From DASYSA01 sp036003885 (GTDB lineage Bacteria > Acidobacteriota > Blastocatellia > UBA7656): DNA of 14,123 bases. The notes under the pieces were generated by a model. The model was not told where the DNA came from. It searched no databases and saw only the letters and a list, made by a program, of their open reading frames with translations. Each line of letters begins with the position of its first letter. Position 1 is the first letter of the stretch. The position numbers and the translations under genes were made by a program. The stretch is from NCBI GenBank assembly GCA_036003885.1, contig DASYSA010000336.1, forward strand, positions 1 to 14,123, in the 5' to 3' direction. This document shows, piece after piece, positions 1 to 5,023 of this stretch.

Positions 1-201
1 CAGAAAGCTGTGAAAGCTCATTTGCCAGTCTGCGAACGAAGCTCTTGTCCTTTGAGCTATGACAAAGAAACAATTGAGGTTCATCTTTTTTCCGGGGCAT
101 TTGAGACCTCCTATCTCTGGATAGGGCCTAGCGTAAGAGTAGGCGTCCGGACCGGCTTCAATGAGTTACATGAACTACTACTCGACGCGCTGACGAGATA
201 G
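1..201 (+). CDS. C-terminal part of an unrecognised protein entering from the left edge
   Basis: The plus-strand frame is open from base 1 (CAG AAA GCT GTG) to a TAG stop at 199-201, so this is probably the 3' end of a gene that starts outside the window; a GTG at base 10 is the only in-window start near the edge and has no visible Shine-Dalgarno sequence. The 66 or so residues show alternating hydrophobic positions and end in an amphipathic stretch (NELHELLLDAL), which looks protein-like rather than random. I do not recognise a family. Codon use is more AT-rich than in the neighbouring genes. It converges on the M14 peptidase gene, whose stop lies 54 bases downstream. It could also be a chance open frame. 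Confidence 0.4.
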   Translation, partial: QKAVKAHLPVCERSSCPLSYDKETIEVHLFSGAFETSYLWIGPSVRVGVRTGFNELHELLLDALTR

Positions 202-208
202 CATAGCG

Positions 209-252
209 AATCACCTTGACCGTTTGTGCGGCTTAGAGTCAATCGCCTTGAC
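209..252. repeat. Short direct repeat with weak hairpin between convergent genes
   Basis: AATCACCTTGAC at 209-220 recurs as AATCGCCTTGAC at 241-252 (one mismatch). The second copy forms a weak stem GTCAA/TTGAC (238-242 with 248-252) three bases beyond the stop codon of the M14 gene. There is no run of T on either side, so I do not call an intrinsic terminator. Confidence 0.3.
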
Positions 253-254
253 GG

Positions 255-3023
255 CTATTTCTCCGCAACCGTCTCAGACCTCTTCTCCATAGTTTTGATG
301 TCGTTGTAATTCATAACCGCGTTGAACAGCATGTTGAACTCGCCGTGGTTCTGCCAGCGGTAGCATGGATTCGTCGCGAACAGAATCACTCGTCCTTTTC
401 CGACCGGCACGTCGACAATCGCCGGGCGGTTGCGAATCTCCGCCGTCCCTCTCATCAAGCCGCTTAAGACCGCTTTGTCAGTGCCGGGGAACTGCATCAG
501 CACCTGGCGTCCGCGGTCTCGCTCGGGCACTTGAAGCAACGGCCCATTCGCATATCTTACCGGGAGCGTCCTCTTCGCATATCCATAGAAGATCGGATGC
601 GCGGGTTGGAGTATCTCCACTTCGACGATGGGGCCGGGAGCGTAGAACTGGGGCGAAGTGCGCCCCGCGTCGATGCTGCGCGTGAGGCCGAATTCCGGAG
701 GAAAGAAGCTCGCGCTGCCGAGCGTCAAAAGCAGGCCGCCGTCGTTAATGAACTTCTCGAATTCGGCCACTCCCGCGATTCCCATTCCGCCGGTTATGTC
801 CTCCGATTCGCCATAGGTCCCGAGACTCTTGAATCGCTCGCTCTTCTGGTAAGCCAGGGGCTTGCTCTTGCGCTCGAGGTCGTAGACGATCCCCTTGCCG
901 CCGCGCCCCTGGTTGGGCACGATGATCGCATCGTAGGATGCGCGCAGGTCGCCTTTCTTAACGCGCTCTTTGTAGATCAAATCAAAGGGAACTTCGAACG
1001 CGTCGAGCGCGTGCCGGACCCATCCGACCTCCTGAGTGTTGCCCCAGGTGCTGTAGACGGCCAGCCTCGGTAGATCGAGGTCGTGCATTGCTACACCCGG
1101 GAGACTCGCGAGCGCTGTAGCGGTCAAGCCGAGTTGTTCGACTGCCGCCTTGACCCTTGCGTGAACGTCGATGCTCCCCTGGTTGACCGGGATAATCAGC
1201 GAGCCTGGCGGGAACTCACTATTGCCCTCTTTGAATGCCTTTTCGAGAGCCTGGACCTTGAGTTCTTTCAACCGATAGCGAAGCGTGACTATGTTGTTCG
1301 AGCCGTTGTGCGGGATGGCATAAGCGGCCGTCGCCCGACCGCCAGTCACCGATCCGGCATTCTCCATCTTGCTGATCGGTTCGACAGCGGCAGTGAGAAT
1401 GGCTTTGTCGGCGATCTCCTTCACTTCGGTGTGTGTCATCAAGCCCATCGTCCAGCCGGTATCGTCATAGGTCCGAAGATTCGCGTCGGGAAAGTCCTGT
1501 TTCTCGAGCAGAATCTTCGCCAGCCGGCCATAAGGCTGATCGCACTTGATTATCAATGAACCTCGAGGGAAGACTCCTTCCTTGAGCTTCACTTCGCCGG
1601 TCGCGCGTCCTACCTCGATGCCTTGCAGCCTCAAAGTGTTCACGACGAATGCCACGCGTGTCATGTCAGGTTGCCCTGCCGGAATGACATAGCCGAACGG
1701 CGCGTTCTTCTTCCCAGACTCGATTCCGTTGCGGCTCTTCTGATAGAAGTTTTCGAGGATGACGCCAGGGAACGAGGCGGTGAGTTGCAGGGCCGAAAGA
1801 ACGCCGGTCTCCATGTAGTTCGTGTTGTTGCGCATCGACCATTCGACTTCTTTGTAAGGAGGAAGCGGACGATACCATTCGCGAGTAGTCTGGCTGCCTG
1901 CCGGGCCGGCTCGGTCCACCTTGCGCATCATCGTGTTTGCTCCGGCGTTCCCGAAGGTCTCATACATTCGCAGCATGCCATTATGATTTGAAGCCATGAA
2001 GCCAAGATAACCCGGGGACCACATATCCACGAAGGCGTGAGTCCACACGCCGGGCATTCCGTACTTGATCATCTGCGTCATCTCGAAATTCGAGAACCAC
2101 GGCAACTCGCCGTAGAGTATCGGGTCGAGCGTCGGATTCTGGGGCGCCTGGCCGCTGAAGGTATACATGAACGGTACTGACTCGTGAAGCTCGTGCATTA
2201 TGGGAGGGTGCCATTGCAGGTACCATGCGAGTAGCGATCGCATCGTCACCTGTGAATAGTTGATGTCCCGGTTGTTGTCATGAAAGATGTACTTGCCCCA
2301 GTAGGGCGGCCCGCCGAAACTGTCTTCCTCGCTCTTCTCGTCGATCTTGTATTGATAGTACCAGTCGACGTAGCGGTCGCGGCCGTCGGGCTCAGCGACA
2401 GGTGTTATGGTAACAATGACATTATCGCGAATCTGTCTAATGACCGGAGAATCTTCGGTAGCCAGGCGATAAGCGAGTTCCATCAGCATTTCCGGCGGTC
2501 CGGTCTCGGCGCTGTGAAGGCCACCCATGATGTGATAGATGGGCTTGGCCTTTGCGATGATTTCGCGAGCCTGGGCGTTGGTGAGACCTCGCGGGTCGGC
2601 CAATTGAGCGAGATATCCGCGATACTGATCTATGTTCTTGATTGCTTCATCGGATCCTACGGCGACCACTACATACTCGCGCCCCTCATCGGTGGTCCCG
2701 ATGGAGAAGACCTTCACCCGAGGCGTCTTTGCTGCGAGGGCACGGTAGTACTTCACCGTTTCCGCGTAGTAGGTGAGTTTCCCGGGAGCTCCAATATGGT
2801 GTCCGAGCACATCCTTGGGCGACGGTACCGCGCCGCCTTTCGGGAGATGATCTACTAATGGGCTGATGAATTCCGGCTTCGTGGTCCACTGCTTTACCGA
2901 GCGAGCGAAATCCTCGTCTTGCATCTGAGGCTTGGTCTGCTGGGCGGAGATGACGCTGGAAAGAAGGAGAAAGATTGCCGGCAGAAACAGACAACGTCGG
3001 AGCCGGAGAGATACCATGAGCAT
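255..3023 (-). CDS. Secreted M14-family zinc carboxypeptidase-like protein with C-terminal amidotransferase-like domain
   Basis: A predicted exported metallopeptidase of 922 residues. I start it at the ATG at 3021-3023 because GAAAGGAA lies six bases upstream and the protein then opens with a clean signal peptide (arginines, hydrophobic core FLPAIFLLL, cleavage likely after VISA at about residue 27); an in-frame ATG at 3077 adds 18 polar residues and has no such leader. M14 features: HSAE at 170-173 gives the first zinc His and Glu, NNRD near 250-253 resembles the Asn-Arg substrate-binding pair, ELHES contains the likely third zinc ligand His280, and YETFG supplies the probable catalytic Glu355. 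From about residue 650 to 890 there is a second domain resembling class I amidotransferase or ThuA folds (DAIIVPNQG, INDGGLLLTLG, GKGRVILFATNP) without an evident Cys nucleophile. The likely role is processing peptides outside the cytoplasm; substrate unknown. Confidence 0.88.
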   Translation of the reverse strand: MLMVSLRLRRCLFLPAIFLLLSSVISAQQTKPQMQDEDFARSVKQWTTKPEFISPLVDHLPKGGAVPSPKDVLGHHIGAPGKLTYYAETVKYYRALAAKTPRVKVFSIGTTDEGREYVVVAVGSDEAIKNIDQYRGYLAQLADPRGLTNAQAREIIAKAKPIYHIMGGLHSAETGPPEMLMELAYRLATEDSPVIRQIRDNVIVTITPVAEPDGRDRYVDWYYQYKIDEKSEEDSFGGPPYWGKYIFHDNNRDINYSQVTMRSLLAWYLQWHPPIMHELHESVPFMYTFSGQAPQNPTLDPILYGELPWFSNFEMTQMIKYGMPGVWTHAFVDMWSPGYLGFMASNHNGMLRMYETFGNAGANTMMRKVDRAGPAGSQTTREWYRPLPPYKEVEWSMRNNTNYMETGVLSALQLTASFPGVILENFYQKSRNGIESGKKNAPFGYVIPAGQPDMTRVAFVVNTLRLQGIEVGRATGEVKLKEGVFPRGSLIIKCDQPYGRLAKILLEKQDFPDANLRTYDDTGWTMGLMTHTEVKEIADKAILTAAVEPISKMENAGSVTGGRATAAYAIPHNGSNNIVTLRYRLKELKVQALEKAFKEGNSEFPPGSLIIPVNQGSIDVHARVKAAVEQLGLTATALASLPGVAMHDLDLPRLAVYSTWGNTQEVGWVRHALDAFEVPFDLIYKERVKKGDLRASYDAIIVPNQGRGGKGIVYDLERKSKPLAYQKSERFKSLGTYGESEDITGGMGIAGVAEFEKFINDGGLLLTLGSASFFPPEFGLTRSIDAGRTSPQFYAPGPIVEVEILQPAHPIFYGYAKRTLPVRYANGPLLQVPERDRGRQVLMQFPGTDKAVLSGLMRGTAEIRNRPAIVDVPVGKGRVILFATNPCYRWQNHGEFNMLFNAVMNYNDIKTMEKRSETVAEK

Positions 3024-3029
3024 AGGCGA

Positions 3030-3037
3030 TTCCTTTC
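3030..3037 (-). promoter_or_regulatory. Ribosome-binding site fixing the M14 peptidase start
   Basis: GAAAGGAA on the minus strand, six bases before the ATG at 3023. It selects this start over the in-frame ATG 54 bases upstream. Confidence 0.6.
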
Positions 3038-3080
3038 GGTGGTAAGGGTGGACCCCATTAACCTGTTGGTCCGACATCAG

Positions 3081-3110
3081 GTTCTATCATCAAAGCGGGT
3101 GTTGTGCCAG
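3081..3110 (-). promoter_or_regulatory. Possible sigma-70 promoter of the M14 peptidase gene
   Basis: On the minus strand CTGGCA (3105-3110, 4 of 6 matches to TTGACA) is followed after 18 bases by TAGAAC (3081-3086, 4 of 6 matches to TATAAT), with TGA just before it as in extended -10 elements. Transcription would begin near 3074, too close to the ATG at 3077 for that to be used, which agrees with the 3023 start. The match is weak. Confidence 0.3.
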
Positions 3111-3186
3111 CTTGGAGTAGCGCGACACGTCGCAACGAGGGCGATTGAAAGTGGGATTCAAGGCTGCAGCCGCGTCGGCTTTCATT

Positions 3187-3222
3187 AGCACCTCGATTCA
3201 TTGAGTGGTATCGAGGCGTGCT
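3187..3222. repeat. Inverted repeat, 11-bp stem with two-base bulge
   Basis: AGCACCTCGAT (3187-3197) pairs with ATCGAGG-CG-TGCT (3210-3222), leaving two unpaired bases (CG) in the right arm and a 12-base loop. No T-run follows in either direction. It could act as an RNA hairpin in the leader region upstream of the M14 gene or be a remnant of a dispersed repeat. Confidence 0.55.
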
Positions 3223-3268
3223 GAGTGACCTTGGACTGTTTCAAGCGGCTTCGGATTCCACGAGGAGA

Positions 3269-3284
3269 AACCGTTGAAACGGTT
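3269..3284. repeat. Palindrome AACCGTTGAAACGGTT
   Basis: Perfect six-base stem (AACCGT/ACGGTT) with a TGAA loop. It resembles, in size and loop style, the palindromes at 3626-3643 and 4254-4271, suggesting a related class of short interspersed palindromes. Confidence 0.6.
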
Positions 3285-3318
3285 GGTGTCTCCGCCACTC
3301 GAGCGGCACCTCACCGAA

Positions 3319-3386
3319 GAGACTCTGTGAAATCTCGATCCGCCTCCGGAATACCACCAACTGCGAGACTGTGTGAAATCTCGATC
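3319..3386. repeat. 22-base direct repeat, two copies at 46-base spacing
   Basis: Copies at 3319-3340 and 3365-3386 are identical except for one base (C at 3325, G at 3371). Each begins GAGACT and ends GTGAAATCTCGATC. Between them lies CCACCAACTGC (3354-3364), which is exactly the left arm and loop of the perfect palindrome at 3467-3485 without its right arm. Confidence 0.7.
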
Positions 3387-3392
3387 TCCGCA

Positions 3393-3420
3393 AATCCCAC
3401 CCACGGCAGTGGGTCGGATT
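3393..3420. repeat. Strong palindrome, 11 paired bases with one mismatch
   Basis: AATCC (3393-3397) and ACCCAC (3399-3404) pair with GTGGGT (3409-3414) and GGATT (3416-3420), with a single C-C mismatch and a GGCA loop. It is clearly non-random, but no T-run follows, so a terminator role is not supported. Confidence 0.65.
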
Positions 3421-3464
3421 CGGGAACGTGGGTGCAGTCGTCCTTTGTCGGCTGGGTATGAACG

Positions 3465-3488
3465 ATCCACCAACTGCGTTGGTGGGAT
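3465..3488. repeat. Perfect palindrome CCACCAAC-TGC-GTTGGTGG
   Basis: Eight perfectly paired bases (3467-3474 with 3478-3485) around a three-base loop, flanked by AT on the left and GAT on the right, which add two pairs across a bulged G. The left arm plus loop recurs alone at 3354-3364. Confidence 0.65.
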
Positions 3489-3548
3489 TGCGGAGTCTAT
3501 TTGGCAACGATCCACCCCATTCAAGCGAGATGTTTAATGAGAGGGTCG

Positions 3549-3566
3549 CCACGCTGTGAGCCGTGG
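3549..3566. repeat. Imperfect palindrome CCACGCT-GTG-AGCCGTGG
   Basis: Seven pairs with one bulged C (3561), 22 bases past the Uma2 stop codon on the minus strand. It looks like a CCACGGCT...AGCCGTGG palindrome that lost one base. Confidence 0.5.
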
Positions 3567-3587
3567 AGAGAAGAAGTCAAACGCCGA

Positions 3588-4145
3588 TCAGTCCTCTTGA
3601 AAGAGGCCATCCACCGGGAAGCTCCAGCCGGCTAAAGCCGGCTCAGCGTTGGCCACTTCTCCTCGCCTGAAGATTGTTGGCTGGGCAGGATTATCTGCGC
3701 AATAAGACTTGATGACATCGGGACTGAGTATGTCCACGTCCCAGACCACTATTGTCCCTGCAGCAAGGTAGTCAGTCAGTTTTCCAGCTATTCGCTTTTC
3801 AGCTCTCGTGCCGTCATCGTTTTCGCTTCTAACTTCGACCGCGAAGATTGGCGGCCCTTCGTAAAACTTCATCCCTGGATTCGGGCCGACATAAAATGCG
3901 GCGTCAGGGCTGAAAGATTCACGATTTGGCAGATGCACCCGAAATGCTTTGTTATCCCCGACTGCGCGGCCACTCTTCGTTCGGCGCGCAAACTCTCTCA
4001 GCGAGACAAAGATCTCATCGCCGGCATAACCCGGCTCGCCCCCGGTTGGTGACATAAGAACGATTTCTCCATCGACGATCTCAGCCGGGGCGTTGTCTGG
4101 CAGGTGGTACAGGTCTTCAATTGTTGCTCTAGCCTTCGTGGTCAC
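3588..4145 (-). CDS. Uma2-family PD-(D/E)XK nuclease-like protein (DUF820)
   Basis: A 185-residue protein of the Uma2 (DUF820) family, small proteins with a restriction-endonuclease-like PD-(D/E)XK fold; their cellular role is not established. I chose the GTG at 4143-4145 because GAGG lies eight bases upstream and the protein then opens with the usual family N-terminus (an ARATIEDLYHLP-like helix). An ATG ten codons earlier (4175) has no leader. Visible landmarks are EIVDGEIVLMSP (the E-hDGE strand near residue 22), SPDAAFY with the first acidic active-site residue, the strand IFAVEVRSEND with the second, and a KLTDYLAAG helix before VVWDVD. All core residues look intact. The last 19 codons include a palindrome (3621-3647). 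Palindromes flank the gene on both sides, and it may be a single-gene insertion between the membrane-protein and M14 genes. Confidence 0.85.
   Translation of the reverse strand: MTTKARATIEDLYHLPDNAPAEIVDGEIVLMSPTGGEPGYAGDEIFVSLREFARRTKSGRAVGDNKAFRVHLPNRESFSPDAAFYVGPNPGMKFYEGPPIFAVEVRSENDDGTRAEKRIAGKLTDYLAAGTIVVWDVDILSPDVIKSYCADNPAQPTIFRRGEVANAEPALAGWSFPVDGLFQED
3621..3647. repeat. Palindrome AGCCGGCTAAAGCCGGCT inside the Uma2 C-terminus
   Basis: Seven perfect pairs (3626-3632 with 3637-3643) around TAAA, extended by GCT/AGC (3621-3623 with 3645-3647) across a small internal loop. Read in the gene frame it encodes part of AEPALAGWS, and coding continues without a break to the stop at 3588. 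Confidence 0.65.
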
Positions 4146-4153
4146 AAGTACAA

Positions 4154-4157
4154 CCTC
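4154..4157 (-). promoter_or_regulatory. GAGG leader deciding the GTG start of the Uma2 gene
   Basis: GAGG on the minus strand, eight bases before the GTG at 4145. No comparable sequence precedes the upstream ATG at 4175. Confidence 0.5.
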
Positions 4158-4191
4158 ACGATTGCATACTAACATGTGAAGAAGCGAAAAT

Positions 4192-4228
4192 CGGCGGTAG
4201 CCTAAACGCCGGCACGCTGGAAGCGTGC
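4192..4228. repeat. Double palindrome upstream of the Uma2 gene
   Basis: A perfect seven-base stem GCACGCT-GGA-AGCGTGC (4212-4228) adjoins a weaker stem CGGCG/CGCCG (4192-4196 with 4207-4211). It lies in the short gap between the membrane-protein stop (4245) and the Uma2 start, so a transcript running from the membrane gene would carry it as RNA. It resembles dispersed palindromes I recall from Acidobacteriota genomes; that is from memory and unverified. Confidence 0.6.
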
Positions 4229-4244
4229 GTACCCAGTCTCCTGA

Positions 4245-4895
4245 TCAAGCTTCAACCGGTCGAAGCCGGTTCATCCAGTAAGCCCAGGCGACAACCAATG
4301 AAAAGAAGATCAAACTGGAGATCCCAGCCGTTACGGGCCCGGGAGGCGGAGGCCCGGTGATGTTGTTGTACCATGCCAACGTGAGCAGTACGACCACAGC
4401 CCAAAACGCGTAGATTCCGGCGCGCTTCGCTGGATGCGTGGCACGCACGTAAAGAATGATGGCGAGCAGCCAGAAACCGCCTTCTACGAGGACGGTTGCA
4501 GGCACGGAATACCAGAGTCCAAACCCAACGTGCGCGGACGAGCCCGGTGCGAGCGGCTCAGCGAGACTGACGACATCGAGCAGCCAGTGGCTGAGAACGA
4601 CCACGAAGACGACATACGCTCCCTGCGCGTAATGTCGTTTCATGAAATAGGCCCCTGCGAACAAGGCGGCCCAGATCACGTCCATCAGCAGGCTATGGCT
4701 GATGGCAACGTCGAGATCGGCGATATAGTTCGCCGCGCCCCGTCCGGGCTTGAACTGTACGTGTTCAATTCCTGCGACCAGAAAGAGGCCCCATAGAAGA
4801 TCGGCCAGCATGGCTGCCAGCATTAATGTACCGAGCGAGAGCTTCGGCTCAACACGTTTTGCGACAAGTGCTACCCCGAAGTGGCCAACGAGCAT
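4245..4895 (-). CDS. Six-helix membrane protein, YdjM-like 'metal-dependent hydrolase' type
   Basis: A 216-residue integral membrane protein with hydrophobic segments at about 20-41, 68-85, 92-110, 131-151, 160-176 and 188-207. Conserved-looking polar residues sit within or beside the helices: His5 in the opening GHFG, Asp32, the HSLLMD motif (His67, Asp72) and SHWLLD (His103, Asp107). This His/Asp spacing recalls the YdjM-like membrane family often annotated as metal-dependent hydrolases, for which activity is largely unproven. The ATG start is firm: AGGAGGAGG lies four bases upstream, and a good promoter sits at 4940-4968, giving a leader of about 38 bases. A proline-rich loop (GPPPPGP, near 181-187) precedes the last helix. 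The last eight codons overlap a palindrome at 4254-4271. Family assignment is moderate, membrane location strong. Confidence 0.8.
   Translation of the reverse strand: MLVGHFGVALVAKRVEPKLSLGTLMLAAMLADLLWGLFLVAGIEHVQFKPGRGAANYIADLDVAISHSLLMDVIWAALFAGAYFMKRHYAQGAYVVFVVVLSHWLLDVVSLAEPLAPGSSAHVGFGLWYSVPATVLVEGGFWLLAIILYVRATHPAKRAGIYAFWAVVVLLTLAWYNNITGPPPPGPVTAGISSLIFFSLVVAWAYWMNRLRPVEA
4254..4271. repeat. Palindrome AACCGGTCGAAGCCGGTT at the end of the membrane-protein gene
   Basis: Six perfect pairs (AACCGG/CCGGTT) around a six-base loop. In the gene frame it encodes NRLRPV just before the final EA and the stop codon at 4245-4247. No T-run follows, so it is not a classical terminator. Confidence 0.6.
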
Positions 4896-4899
4896 ACTG

Positions 4900-4908
4900 C
4901 CTCCTCCT
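4900..4908 (-). promoter_or_regulatory. Strong Shine-Dalgarno AGGAGGAGG of the membrane-protein gene
   Basis: AGGAGGAGG on the minus strand ends four bases before the ATG at 4895, the strongest ribosome-binding site in the window. Confidence 0.75.
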
Positions 4909-4939
4909 GATTGGTGAGAGACGGCAGGCGCTCGCGGAT

Positions 4940-4968
4940 CTTATAGCACGGCGGGCCATCCTTGTCAC
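4940..4968 (-). promoter_or_regulatory. Sigma-70-type extended -10 promoter of the membrane-protein gene
   Basis: On the minus strand GTGACA (4963-4968, 5 of 6 matches to TTGACA), a 17-base spacer, then TATAAG (4940-4945, 5 of 6 to TATAAT) preceded by TGC, which fits the TGn extended -10 element. Transcription would start near 4933, about 38 bases before the ATG. This separates the membrane gene from the operon ending at 5024. Confidence 0.65.
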
Positions 4969-5023
4969 GAGCAGCTAACAGAACAGACCGTCCGCCGCTG
5001 CGCTCCGCGGTAACCACACATCA

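Larger units (their letters stand above)
3024..3587. other. 564-base gap with no gene, rich in palindromes
   Basis: No protein gene is supported between the Uma2 nuclease and the M14 peptidase: open frames here lack leaders and run through the palindromes. The part nearest the M14 gene (3024-3186) should hold its promoter. The remainder, 3187-3566, contains five different hairpin-forming palindromes and a 22-base direct repeat, each listed separately. Confidence 0.75.

Noticed and set aside
3319..3386. Possible CRISPR fragment (two 22-base repeats with a 24-base interval)
   Set aside because: Only two units, the interval contains half of another local palindrome, and no cas gene is present.
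3225..3552. Overlapping open frames on both strands in the gap between the Uma2 and M14 genes
   Set aside because: They run through palindromes and direct repeats, have no leaders, and give Arg/Ser/Pro-rich products without domain features.
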